From assembly GCA_964531715.1 (NCBI GenBank), contig CAZHEE010000010.1, positions 1-41,408 on the forward strand: a DNA stretch of 41,408 nucleotides, given 5' to 3'. The translations under genes and the position numbers were made by a program. The DNA is from UBA1664 sp964531715 (lineage in GTDB: Bacteria; Pseudomonadota; Alphaproteobacteria; Micavibrionales; UBA1664). Below, piece after piece: positions 25,221-33,638 of the stretch (its first letter is position 1; every line of letters starts with the position of its first letter). The notes under the pieces were generated by a model, which was given only the letters and a program-made list of their open reading frames with translations, searched no databases and was not told the origin of the DNA.

Positions 25221-26840
25221 ATGACATACACACCGCCTATAAAAGACCAGCTATTTATTCTCAACAACCTCATAGGCTTAGAGGCCTTGCAATCGCTCCC
25301 TCATCAAGGTGAGCTGGATTCAGATTTAATTGAAGCAGTGCTGGAAGAGGCGGCAAAATTTGCGCGCGATGTGCTTGCCCCTTTAAATTGGAGTGGTGAT
25401 CAGCAAGGCACGAAACGTCATGAAAATGGGGCGGTTACAACCGCCGAAGGCTGGAAAGAGGCTTATAAAGCATTTTGCGATGGCGGATGGAATGCGGTGC
25501 CTTTCGCGGCTGAACATGGCGGGCAGGGCTTGCCATGGACGCTTGCCTTTTGCATGCAGGAAATGTGGCAAGGCGCAAATATGAGTTTCGGCTTATGTCC
25601 TCTCTTGAACCAAGGGGCGATTGAAGCGATTGAAGCGCATGGCTCTGAAAGCCAAAAAGATACGTATTTGCCAGAGATGATAGCGGGAACATGGACGGGT
25701 ACCATGAACCTGACCGAGCCGCAAGCCGGGTCGGATTTATCAGTCATAAAAACCAAGGCAGACCCTGCCGAAGATGGCAGCTATCGCATATTTGGACAAA
25801 AAATCTACATCACTTATGGCGAGCATGACTTGACAGAGAATATTATTCACCTCGTCCTTGCGCGGCTTCCTGATGCGCCTGAGGGTGTCAAAGGGATTTC
25901 CCTTTTTATTGTACCGAAATTGTTTGAGGACGGCTCGCGCAACGATGTCAAATGCACAGGTTTGGAACATAAGCTGGGCATTCATGCCAGCCCGACTTGC
26001 ACCATGCAATTTGGTGATGATGACGGCGCGGTTGGCTATCTGGTGGGTGAAGCAAATCAAGGCCTTAAATATATGTTCACAATGATGAATAATGCCCGCC
26101 TATCCGTTGGTTTACAAGGCGTTGCAGTATCGGAACGTGCTTTGCAGGCGGCGCGTCATTATGCGGCAGAAAGGGTTCAAGGAGGTGTCACGATTGACAC
26201 GCATGCAGATGTCAAACGGATGCTGATGACTATGGATTCCTTAACGCAAGCAGGACGGAGCTTAACAATACAGGCAGCCAATTATCTTGATTTAGCACGC
26301 AGCGGTGACGCATTGGCGCAATTATTTGTCGACCTTTTGACCCCAATTGTAAAGTCATGGTGCACCGATAATGCCCTCGAAGTGACCTCATTGGGGGTTC
26401 AAATTCATGGTGGGATGGGGTTCATTGAGGAAACAGGCGCTGCACAACATTACCGCGATGCGCGTATTTTGCCGATATATGAAGGCACAAACGGCATTCA
26501 GGCAATGGACCTCGTTTTCAGGAAAGTCATGCGTGATCAAGGCGATTCCGCCTTTCAATGGTTAAAAGCGCATGACATGTTTGAAGGTGTCAATTTGCTT
26601 CATAAGGCAACACAGCATCTTTTATCTTTGGACACAGAGAAGGCTGGATTTATTGCAATGCCTTATCTAAATTTATTCGGTGTGGTCGCAGGGCATGTTG
26701 CATTACAAAAGCAAATGGAGGTCATTGACACTCATCATGACCCGAAATTTATTAAACAGAAAAAAGATATAGCCGATTTCTATCACAAAAATATCCTCCC
26801 CCGCGCTCAAACAGAGTTTGCAATTATCATGCAGGGTTAA
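25221..26840 (+). CDS. Acyl-CoA dehydrogenase
   Basis: A 539-residue flavin-dependent acyl-CoA dehydrogenase of the group with a C-terminal extension. Residues 1-180 hold the N-terminal domain with GGWNAVPFAAEHGGQGLPW. The middle domain has TGTMNLTEPQAGSDLSVIKT and FGQKIYITYGEHDLTENI, and HKLGIHASPTCTMQFGDDDG follows. Then LGVQIHGGMGFIEETGAAQH and ILPIYEGTNGIQAMDL match the catalytic region of the family. It is about 50 residues shorter than many members. The start at 25221 (MTYTPPIKDQLF) is the usual N-terminus. It supplies the first step of beta-oxidation, which the distant fadN gene continues. Confidence 0.93.
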   Translation: MTYTPPIKDQLFILNNLIGLEALQSLPHQGELDSDLIEAVLEEAAKFARDVLAPLNWSGDQQGTKRHENGAVTTAEGWKEAYKAFCDGGWNAVPFAAEHGGQGLPWTLAFCMQEMWQGANMSFGLCPLLNQGAIEAIEAHGSESQKDTYLPEMIAGTWTGTMNLTEPQAGSDLSVIKTKADPAEDGSYRIFGQKIYITYGEHDLTENIIHLVLARLPDAPEGVKGISLFIVPKLFEDGSRNDVKCTGLEHKLGIHASPTCTMQFGDDDGAVGYLVGEANQGLKYMFTMMNNARLSVGLQGVAVSERALQAARHYAAERVQGGVTIDTHADVKRMLMTMDSLTQAGRSLTIQAANYLDLARSGDALAQLFVDLLTPIVKSWCTDNALEVTSLGVQIHGGMGFIEETGAAQHYRDARILPIYEGTNGIQAMDLVFRKVMRDQGDSAFQWLKAHDMFEGVNLLHKATQHLLSLDTEKAGFIAMPYLNLFGVVAGHVALQKQMEVIDTHHDPKFIKQKKDIADFYHKNILPRAQTEFAIIMQG

Positions 26841-26883
26841 ATCGACTCTATATTTTTCACTGCAACCCCTATAGGTTAATTGA

Positions 26884-29223
26884 ATGAGCAAACCTATCAT
26901 CTCGCCCGATACGCTTTTATCTTATTTGAAGGAGGTCAAAGAGCCTCAAACAAAGAGGGATTTAAAACACGCTTTCAACGTAAAAGGCGATAATCGCATT
27001 GCCTTAAAAGAAGCACTTCGTGACCTGATGGATAGCGGTCAGATTTACAAAACGGCTTCCAAAGCCTATGCCTTGAGTAGTACAGATGACCTCCCTGCCA
27101 TTGCCGTTTTTGAGGTGACGGAGGTGACATTAGACGGCGAAACCTTTGCGCGCCCTGTTGATAATAAAGACCTCATTAAAGCCTTATCTGAACCTATCTC
27201 GATTGAGGTTCGGGGAAAGAAAACGGCAATTGTTAAAGACCGGATTTTGGTAAAGCTCAAAACGTATCAAGATGGGTCAGTGACCGGAAATATGATGCGT
27301 AATTTAGGCGAGACGATTACCAAAACCATTGCTGGCCGTGCCGTTCAGGTGAAGTCAGGATGGGTCATTGAACCGGTGAATAAGTCGGATCGTGACACTT
27401 ATATGCTTCAGGATGCACCTGAGGATTTAATTGACGGGCATCTGGTCGAGGTGACCTTGGAAAAGGAAACGGGGAAGGGTGCCTTACGCAAACCCGTTGC
27501 AAAGTTAAAATCCATCATCGGACATGATGATGACCCGAAGGCGATCTCACTGATCGCCATGTTTGAAAAGGGATTGGTTGCGGAATTTCCTGACGCCGTT
27601 ATTGAACAGACGCAAGGCATGGAGGTGCCGCCACTGGGCAATCGCGAGGATATCCGCCAATTGCCGCTCGTCACAATAGATGGCGCGGATGCAAGGGATT
27701 TTGATGATGCTGTCTATGCCGAAGCCCTGACGGATGGCGGCTATCACCTGATTGTTGCCATTGCCGATGTCGCGTATTATGTGACAGAGGGCAGTCCGCT
27801 TGGCGTTGAGGCCTATCGCCGTGGGAATTCGACTTATTTCCCTGACCGTGTCGTTCCGATGTTACCGGAGGCTTTGTCAAATGACCTTTGCTCACTCCGC
27901 CCTCATGAAGACCGCGCTTGCATGGGGTTTCACCTCTATATTGATGCATATGGCAAGCTGACAAAATGGAAAGTTTTTCGCGGGCTAATGCAATCCCATG
28001 CACGGCTCACTTATGAACAAGCGCAGGCGGCGATAGATGGTGTCACGGATAGTGTCACTGAACCCCTTCGTGACACTGTTTTGACACCCCTTTATGACGC
28101 ATTTCGCATTTTGGATAAAGCGCGAGCGCGTCGCGGAGCGTTAGATATTAATATGCCTGAGCGTCAAATCATCGTCAATAATGAGGGTGTCATGGAGGAT
28201 GTCATGCTCCGTCAACGCCTTGATGCGCATAAGGTTATTGAGGAGTTTATGATCCTTGCCAATGTTGCCGCGGCGGAAGCGTTAGAAGCCAAAAACGCAC
28301 CCTGCATTTATCGTATTCATGACCAACCTGATAGCGACCGCATTGATTCGGCGAGTAATTTTTTAGAAGGTTTCGGGATTAATCTTGCCCGCGGCAATGT
28401 CCCTAAACCCGATGTCCTCAACTCAATTTTGTCAAAGGTTAAAGATGAAGACCACGCGCATCTGGTTAACGAAGTCATTTTGCGATCACAATCTCAAGCG
28501 GTTTATAGCCCCGATAATTGCGGTCATTATGGCCTTGCATTGACCAAATATGCGCATTTCACATCCCCCATTCGCCGCTATGCCGACCTTATCGTGCATC
28601 GATCCCTCATCCGCGCATATGATTTGGGCGAGGGCGGTTTGACGGATGAGGAGAGCGTCAAAATCGGCGAGATTGCCGACCATATCTCAAAAACCGAGCG
28701 TAATTCGATGGAGGCAGAGCGAAGCGCGGTTGACCGGTTCACGGCCAGTTACCTCGAAACGCGCAAAAATCAGGAATTTTCAGGGCGTATCTCGGGCGTG
28801 ACAAATTTCGGATTATTCGTGCGTTTGGATGAGAATGGCGCGGATGGTCTTGTGCCAATCCGCTCCCTGCCTGACGATTATTATGTGCATGAGGAAAAGG
28901 CACACGCGTTAATCGGGCGGCGTACAGGGCGGATATTCAGGCTGTGTGCCCCTGTAAGAGTTATGATACGTGAGGCTGATCGCCTTACCGGCTCATGCGT
29001 TTTGGAAGTGATTGACGCGCAAAAAGGGGCGGATATTCCGGGCTTTATCGGGCCTGAAGAGATGTTCAGGCCAACAGAAAAACCGACACGCTCGGCAGGC
29101 AAAAGGCCTACCAATCGCGTAAAGGGCGCAAAGATAACGGCAAACGCTTCAAAAAAGGCCCCAGCGCAAAGAAGAAGAAAACAACCACCCCGAAACATCG
29201 GAAGAAGTGATTTAAAAACCTGA
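26884..29223 (+). CDS. rnr: Ribonuclease R
   Basis: A 779-residue 3'-5' exoribonuclease that degrades structured RNA. In order: an N-terminal winged helix (TKRDLKHAFNVKGDNRIALK), cold-shock domains, the RNB catalytic domain with VTIDGADARDFDDAVYAEAL, then ADVAYYVTEGSPLGVEAYRR and TYFPDRVVPMLPEALSNDLC. An S1 domain (SGRISGVTNFGLFVRLDENG) follows near residue 630. The last 45 or so residues in this frame (RSAGKRPTNRVKGAKI...) are unlike family tails. The frame shifted by one base reads SRKGRKDNGKRFKKGPSAKK...PKHRKK and stops at 29210, which looks like a normal basic RNase R tail. A base is probably missing near 29078-29082. The 3' end in this frame overlaps the convergent gene by 12 bp. Confidence 0.95.
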   Translation: MSKPIISPDTLLSYLKEVKEPQTKRDLKHAFNVKGDNRIALKEALRDLMDSGQIYKTASKAYALSSTDDLPAIAVFEVTEVTLDGETFARPVDNKDLIKALSEPISIEVRGKKTAIVKDRILVKLKTYQDGSVTGNMMRNLGETITKTIAGRAVQVKSGWVIEPVNKSDRDTYMLQDAPEDLIDGHLVEVTLEKETGKGALRKPVAKLKSIIGHDDDPKAISLIAMFEKGLVAEFPDAVIEQTQGMEVPPLGNREDIRQLPLVTIDGADARDFDDAVYAEALTDGGYHLIVAIADVAYYVTEGSPLGVEAYRRGNSTYFPDRVVPMLPEALSNDLCSLRPHEDRACMGFHLYIDAYGKLTKWKVFRGLMQSHARLTYEQAQAAIDGVTDSVTEPLRDTVLTPLYDAFRILDKARARRGALDINMPERQIIVNNEGVMEDVMLRQRLDAHKVIEEFMILANVAAAEALEAKNAPCIYRIHDQPDSDRIDSASNFLEGFGINLARGNVPKPDVLNSILSKVKDEDHAHLVNEVILRSQSQAVYSPDNCGHYGLALTKYAHFTSPIRRYADLIVHRSLIRAYDLGEGGLTDEESVKIGEIADHISKTERNSMEAERSAVDRFTASYLETRKNQEFSGRISGVTNFGLFVRLDENGADGLVPIRSLPDDYYVHEEKAHALIGRRTGRIFRLCAPVRVMIREADRLTGSCVLEVIDAQKGADIPGFIGPEEMFRPTEKPTRSAGKRPTNRVKGAKITANASKKAPAQRRRKQPPRNIGRSDLKT

Positions 29224-29604
29224 TCCTGTACCAGGACGATATAGCCCTTCGAACAGTTTTTTATCGTTTGGATATTTATCTCCATAAAGAGGAGGTAGTT
29301 TATTAAAATCTATATTTTCTTTTAGTAGATGTCCAATTACTTCTCTTAGCTGAGCATGAACAATTCTCTCCGAACGTGAAGCTTCCAGATATGCGACTGT
29401 TATCGCAAACCTTTGTCCTGCTTCCGATTCACTAAGTTCTATTAATGCAGCATGAATTGCAGCATCAACTTGAGCATTCACACCTTTTGCAGCTAAGCCG
29501 AAAGCATCATTAAATTCAATCGTTTTATGTCTTGGCATCGCTGTATCAGCACCTTGGAGATAAGCATCCGCTGTTAGTTTTTCTAAGAGTTCAAGTAAAG
29601 TCAT
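29212..29604 (-). CDS. Hypothetical protein of 130 residues
   Basis: I do not recognise this protein. It starts MTLLELLEKLTADAYLQGAD, is rich in helix-forming residues, and contains EFNDAFGLAAKGVNAQVDAA and SERIVHAQLREVIGHLLKEN. The end (YRPGTGSGF) is glycine-rich. No signal peptide or membrane segment. A textbook promoter and an AAAGGAG ribosome site precede it, so it is likely a real and well expressed gene. It is more AT-rich than its neighbours. It converges on rnr and lies downstream of the presumed 6S RNA, where some alphaproteobacteria carry a 5-formyltetrahydrofolate cyclo-ligase gene, but it bears no resemblance to that enzyme. Confidence 0.7.
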   Translation of the reverse strand: MTLLELLEKLTADAYLQGADTAMPRHKTIEFNDAFGLAAKGVNAQVDAAIHAALIELSESEAGQRFAITVAYLEASRSERIVHAQLREVIGHLLKENIDFNKLPPLYGDKYPNDKKLFEGLYRPGTGSGF

Positions 29605-29632
29605 TTATAGTCTCCTTTATATTTACATGGTT

Positions 29633-29661
29633 AACATAATTTAAAGTTATTGTTTTGTCAA
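29633..29661 (-). promoter_or_regulatory. Strong predicted promoter of the 130-residue gene
   Basis: TTGACA (29661-29656) and TATGTT (29638-29633) on the minus strand with exactly 17 bases between. It lies about 30 bases upstream of the start codon, giving a short leader. The palindrome AGTTAACT at 29673-29680 is just upstream. Confidence 0.7.
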
Positions 29662-29774
29662 CTAAAAATTTAAGTTAACTGATTCCTTATCCATGTGACC
29701 TGACGTTTGGCGTCTTCTTGTAAGACGAAACATTTATCTGGAAAAAGTGACCGCTATATCTTATATCATTAAAA

Positions 29775-29932
29775 TGGCTGCGGCGTTTGTGAGTGATTTT
29801 AATCTCTCGGGCCGATAATCACATCTCGGGAGCTGTCCCTGAGAAACGGACGTATTTTGCTGCGAAAGTTTTTCATATGGCGCCCACCTAACGTAGTTAG
29901 GGCCAGATGACGATAACACGCACCACGGCGTT
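29775..29932 (-). ncRNA. ssrS: Probable 6S RNA
   Basis: A gene-free stretch directly downstream of zapA, the usual site of 6S RNA in proteobacteria. On the minus strand GUGGUG (29926-29921) pairs with CGCCGC (29785-29780), closing a molecule of roughly 150 nt. CCTAACTACGTTAGG forms a small hairpin at about 29888-29902 on one side. An apical hairpin TCTCAGGGACAGCTCCCGAGA lies at 29824-29844. The whole 29605-29947 region has no gene, and 6S RNA would account for about half of it. This rests on position and rough folding, not on a match to the 6S model. A second hairpin (GTTTGGCGTCTT...AAGACGAAAC) is at 29705-29731. Confidence 0.5.
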
Positions 29933-29947
29933 CGCGGCTTTTGCTTA

Positions 29948-30298
29948 CTATTTCAAGCTTTCAGTCAGTTTTTTGACCGTCTCGGTCAGGGCATCGACTT
30001 GCTTCGCATAATCTTTTTCTTGGTCCTGTAAGGCCTTTTGGACTTTTTCAGAAAAATCCTCGGCATCCTGCCCGTCATTATCATTCGAAATCTTGGATTG
30101 TGTATCGAATAATTCGTCGGCCAGAACAATCGCGGTAAGAGCCATTAAATCCGATTCTTTACGCACGACACCTGAAGAGGCGATAGCTTCCAACCTTTCA
30201 TCGACATAAGCGGCTAGCCGCTGCAAACGCTCCTCATCACCTTCAGCGCAAGCCAGGTTAAAAGACCGATCATTTACCGTGAGTGTGACTTCAGCCAT
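29948..30298 (-). CDS. zapA: Cell division protein ZapA
   Basis: A 116-residue ZapA-type FtsZ-ring stabiliser. The N-terminal domain has EVTLTVNDRSFNLACAEGDE and ERLQRLAAYVDERLEAIA, then SDLMALTAIVLADELFDTQS. A C-terminal coiled coil (residues 80-115) drives dimerisation. The DUF4164-like gene lies 2 bp upstream, and 6S RNA lies downstream, both as in many alphaproteobacteria. Confidence 0.92.
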   Translation of the reverse strand: MAEVTLTVNDRSFNLACAEGDEERLQRLAAYVDERLEAIASSGVVRKESDLMALTAIVLADELFDTQSKISNDNDGQDAEDFSEKVQKALQDQEKDYAKQVDALTETVKKLTESLK

Positions 30299-30300
30299 GA

Positions 30301-30531
30301 CTATGCCGCCCCTTTAATTAAAGTTTCCATAGAGGAAATTGCCTCATCAAGTTGTTTTTTAAGGCTTTTAACATCAAGGTCGTTCGCCGCATTTGTAGAA
30401 GGGGCGCTCAACCCGAACATATCAATTTGATTGGTCGAAACATTTTTTTGTTTCTTCTTGACCGACTTCCCAGCCTTTTCAAGCTCTTTCACGGCCTTTT
30501 GCAATTCTTTTAAACTTGCCTCAAAACGCAT
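30301..30531 (-). CDS. DUF4164-like small coiled-coil protein
   Basis: A 76-residue protein with two helical, coiled-coil-like halves (FEASLKELQKAVKELEKAG and VKSLKKQLDEAISSMETLIK). It matches the small protein (DUF4164) often encoded just before zapA in alphaproteobacteria and lies 2 bp upstream of zapA here. A link with FtsZ-ring assembly is an inference from position. Confidence 0.7.
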   Translation of the reverse strand: MRFEASLKELQKAVKELEKAGKSVKKKQKNVSTNQIDMFGLSAPSTNAANDLDVKSLKKQLDEAISSMETLIKGAA

Positions 30532-30620
30532 CGCATGTCTCCTTGTCCTAATCTTAAAGTAAAAAATTAAGAGAAGCCTTGTCGAATCATTTCACAAAGT
30601 TATTCACAAGCAACAATTAT

Positions 30621-31475
30621 TTAAGGCAAATCTTTAAGCTGATTAACAACTGTCAAGCGCGTTGTCGCCCATGATAAGACTGTAAACATCACTGTGATGA
30701 CTATCACTGCCAAGCTGATACTCAAATAATTGACTGTATTAAACAAAGCGAGTGTTGCAAGCAAAGCACTTAAACCTATGATAACGACACCACTTATAAA
30801 GGCTCCCCCCAGGCAGGCATTGAGTATTGCTTTTTCAAATAACCAGGCAATGCGCCCTGTCTCCGCCCCCATTAAATGAACGAGATTAATTGTATCCTTC
30901 GCGGCGATGAGTTGCATACGGATTGTTGCCGAAACCATAATAATCGTCATGCTTAAGACAGCGATAAGACAAATCCCGGGCAAAAGATGAAGATTCAAAA
31001 TGGTTGAATCTATTTCTCCGCGCCATGTTTCAGATTCTATAACGCTGACACGCGGAACAACCCTTTGTACGGTTCGTATCAATCGCATTTCTGCATTTTC
31101 GGCACGATTATTTTTAAGCGATATAACAATAAAGGCAGGGGCAGGGATAGACGATATAGCTTCAATATTCTCAAGAGCCTCAGCCTGTTGAACATCCAAA
31201 GTCTCTATAATCGGATCATTGGCCAGTATCTCCTCAATCGCGATAATATCCTCGCGCATAGTATCGAATGGTATAACCCTGTTACTTTTATCCGAAAGTG
31301 CGGACAGCTCTAAAATAAGGGTATTTTCGCTACCGATCTTCCATGTTTCTGTCAGATTATGGACATGAATAAAACCGAGCCAAACCGTAAAACAAAGGCA
31401 TTGCATAAAGGCAATCATCAGGCCGATATGGCGGAAAGTCACACCGCTGAAAATATGAGATACAGGCAAGCTCAT
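30621..31475 (-). CDS. ftsX: Cell division protein FtsX
   Basis: A 284-residue inner-membrane protein of the FtsEX division complex. It has one N-terminal membrane segment (about residues 18-38), a periplasmic domain of about 120 residues, and three C-terminal membrane segments. The conserved cytoplasmic loop IRMQLIAAKDTINLVHLMGAE precedes the last two helices. With FtsE it activates septal peptidoglycan hydrolysis. It overlaps ftsE by 4 bp. Confidence 0.93.
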   Translation of the reverse strand: MSLPVSHIFSGVTFRHIGLMIAFMQCLCFTVWLGFIHVHNLTETWKIGSENTLILELSALSDKSNRVIPFDTMREDIIAIEEILANDPIIETLDVQQAEALENIEAISSIPAPAFIVISLKNNRAENAEMRLIRTVQRVVPRVSVIESETWRGEIDSTILNLHLLPGICLIAVLSMTIIMVSATIRMQLIAAKDTINLVHLMGAETGRIAWLFEKAILNACLGGAFISGVVIIGLSALLATLALFNTVNYLSISLAVIVITVMFTVLSWATTRLTVVNQLKDLP

Positions 31476-32152
31476 ATGCTTAAACCGCCTTTTTCCAATG
31501 TGAGTACGGGATAGGGATGCATCTCAATTAAAGATTTATTATGTGTTGCCAGTAAAATAGCCGTGCCGTTTCGGTTCAGCTCCTGAAACAGGGAGATAAT
31601 ACGCAAGCCGATATTCGTATCAAGACTTCCTGTGGGTTCATCGGCGAGGAGAATTTTAGGTTTTGTAATCACCGCACGGGCAATTGCGGCGCGTTGTTGT
31701 TGCCCCCCTGATAAAAAAGCCGGCTTCATATGCGCATGGTTTTTAAGCCCGATCCAATCAAGCACATCCATCACCGATTGCTTTTGTTTCTCCTCAAAAA
31801 TATTCATAAGCTTCAAAGGCAGGGTGATATTTTCATAGATTGTCAAATGCGGAATAAGGCGAAAATCCTGAAATATCACACCAATTTTAGTCCGCATGTT
31901 TGCGCGATCCCTTTTTGACACGTCACTGATATTTTGCCCGAAAATCATTAAATCGCCACGCGTCGGCAAAATGCTTAAGCTTAACAATCTTATAAGGGAT
32001 GTCTTTCCAGCACCGCTTGCGCCGTTAAGGTAATAAAAATCGCCGCCTTTTAGCGCAAAAGAAATATCGCTCAAGACCTCCGGCCCGCCATTATAGCGTA
32101 AACCAACATGGTTCATGGCAATCATTAATGTTTTGTCAGCTTGTGTTTTCAT
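31472..32152 (-). CDS. ftsE: Cell division ATP-binding protein FtsE
   Basis: A 226-residue ABC ATPase. Walker A is LNGASGAGKTSLIRLL, the Q-loop is in GVIFQDFRLIPHLTIYEN, the ABC signature is LSGGQQQRAAIARAV and Walker B is PKILLADEPTGSLD, followed by ILLATHN for the H-loop. These match FtsE (ASGAGKTSL, DFRLIPHLT) rather than LolD. It shares the region before its start with the divergent zinc-ribbon gene. Confidence 0.94.
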   Translation of the reverse strand: MKTQADKTLMIAMNHVGLRYNGGPEVLSDISFALKGGDFYYLNGASGAGKTSLIRLLSLSILPTRGDLMIFGQNISDVSKRDRANMRTKIGVIFQDFRLIPHLTIYENITLPLKLMNIFEEKQKQSVMDVLDWIGLKNHAHMKPAFLSGGQQQRAAIARAVITKPKILLADEPTGSLDTNIGLRIISLFQELNRNGTAILLATHNKSLIEMHPYPVLTLEKGGLSI

Positions 32153-32218
32153 TTCTTGTCTTCACTGTTTTTAAGCCATCATCTATACTGTTACAAACAT
32201 CTTTTAAGAATCGTAATT

Positions 32219-32797
32219 ATGATAATTGAATGTCCTGAGTGCCAAAAACGTTTTGTTGTGCCATCAACCGTCTTTCAAAAGGGTGGGCGAAAAATGCGTT
32301 GTGGCGGATGTCGCCATGAGTGGTTTGAAGAACCGAAACAGGACACGCCTGCCTTTGACGATTTGGTCAGGGCCGTACCACCTCAAAGAAATGATAACAC
32401 AGAACCTGGTTTTTCAAATTTTCTAAAACAGGGTAAGGCTGTAATACTAAGTGTTGCGCTTGTTATAGTAGTTTTATATTTGGCCTTTCATTTCATGAGC
32501 AAGCCATTAATCATCGGAGAAGGCTTGGCTTTTGATTCGGTTATGCTTGAGCCGGCAGAAGAGGGCGGTTATATTCTCAATGGTCAAATCATCAATACAA
32601 TGGATAATGTGCGAGGCGTTCCGACCATAAAACTCACAATGATTTTGAATGATGAGATAGAAGGCGACAGTATTTTAATAGACCCTGCCGAAACAAGCCT
32701 TGAAAGTGGCGCAATCATGGATTTTGTTCATAAAATAGAGGAAATATCAGAGGATACTCAGGCTATAAAAGTAACTTTTAATAATCAGGATTATTAG
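32219..32797 (+). CDS. MJ0042 zinc-ribbon membrane protein
   Basis: A 192-residue protein with an N-terminal CPECQKRF...MRCGGCRHEW zinc ribbon (Cys 5, 8, 28 and 31). A linker rich in Pro, Asp and Asn and one membrane segment (about residues 75-95, VILSVALVIVVLYLAFHF) follow. The extracytoplasmic C-terminal domain is of unknown function (SKPLIIGEGLAFDSVMLEPA). Such genes often lie divergently from ftsE in alphaproteobacteria. The start at 32219 leads directly into the zinc ribbon. The end overlaps the 3' end of the small lipoprotein gene. Confidence 0.8.
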   Translation: MIIECPECQKRFVVPSTVFQKGGRKMRCGGCRHEWFEEPKQDTPAFDDLVRAVPPQRNDNTEPGFSNFLKQGKAVILSVALVIVVLYLAFHFMSKPLIIGEGLAFDSVMLEPAEEGGYILNGQIINTMDNVRGVPTIKLTMILNDEIEGDSILIDPAETSLESGAIMDFVHKIEEISEDTQAIKVTFNNQDY

Positions 32798-32915
32798 GAT
32801 AAACACGCGGAAAAGGCTCGGCATTACCCTGATCAGGCTCAAGCCGATTAGGCTTCACACCACATGCGGTGATTGTTAAAATAACAAGAAACATAAAAAA
32901 AGTTCGAATAAACAT
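32778..32915 (-). CDS. 45-residue lipoprotein
   Basis: A small gene on the minus strand: MFIRTFFMFLVILTITACGV, then KPNRLEPDQGNAEPFPRVYP and NNPDY. Residues 1-18 form a lipoprotein signal peptide whose lipobox TITAC puts the acylated cysteine at 18. The short tail containing FPRxYP is like the small lipoproteins near argH/lysA and TlpA genes of alphaproteobacteria. Its start lies only 12 bp from the divergent TlpA-type gene. Its 3' end overlaps the zinc-ribbon gene by 20 bp, and both proteins end NNxDY. Confidence 0.75.
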   Translation of the reverse strand: MFIRTFFMFLVILTITACGVKPNRLEPDQGNAEPFPRVYPNNPDY

Positions 32916-32927
32916 TCTAATTTTATC

Positions 32928-33593
32928 ATGGCAAATAATCGACAAAAGCTAAAGACTCTATTTTTATTTAACGGCCTTTTATTTTTAGTTGCACTTATTC
33001 TTATTCAATATTCGGTGGTGAGTAATCCTGAAGCCGCCGAAATAGAAGACATTACAAAAGCCGAATTTAATAATAATCTAGATAGGCTTTCTCATCTTTA
33101 TGCCGACGCATTGGATGACCCTTTTGAAACGCGGCTGGAAATATTCGATTCGCCAATCACTATTGAGAATGCGACATTCAAAAATGTGTTGGACGCGGAT
33201 ATGTCGCTGGATGATTTAAAGGGGCAATGGGTTGTCCTGAATTTTTGGGCAAGCTGGTGCCCGCCTTGTATTGTCGAAATGCCTTCTTTCCAGGAATTGC
33301 AGGATATTTACGGCGGAAAGGGTGTTAAAGTGGTTGCCATCGGGTTGGATAGGGGTATGGACGGGCAGATGCTTCGCGATATTATGCGGCGGTTTAATTT
33401 CGGTCCCGTTGCGGCCTATTACGGCGAATGGGATGTCATGAAACAGAAATTTGATATTACAACACTACCAACCACTTATATTTTAAGCCCGAATGGCCGC
33501 GCCGTCGCCAAACTCAAAGGCAAAGCCGACTGGGCCAATGAGAGTGCAAAGGGTTATATAGAAATTCTTATTAACCAAGTCACAATCAATTAA
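32928..33593 (+). CDS. TlpA-like membrane-anchored thioredoxin
   Basis: A 221-residue periplasmic thiol-disulfide protein of the TlpA/ResA group. One membrane anchor at about residues 12-30. The active site WASWCPPCIVEMP (Cys 111 and 114) is CxxC with PP in the middle. The thioredoxin fold continues with KVVAIGLDRG and the cis-proline segment ITTLPTTYILSPNGR. A role in cytochrome c maturation is typical but inferred here. In relatives, argH and lysA lie on the other side of the small lipoprotein; here the zinc-ribbon gene does. Confidence 0.88.
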   Translation: MANNRQKLKTLFLFNGLLFLVALILIQYSVVSNPEAAEIEDITKAEFNNNLDRLSHLYADALDDPFETRLEIFDSPITIENATFKNVLDADMSLDDLKGQWVVLNFWASWCPPCIVEMPSFQELQDIYGGKGVKVVAIGLDRGMDGQMLRDIMRRFNFGPVAAYYGEWDVMKQKFDITTLPTTYILSPNGRAVAKLKGKADWANESAKGYIEILINQVTIN

Positions 33594-33638
33594 TTAGATT
33601 AATTTAACAGGCTAAGTGTTCCTTATGCATATTTTTAC

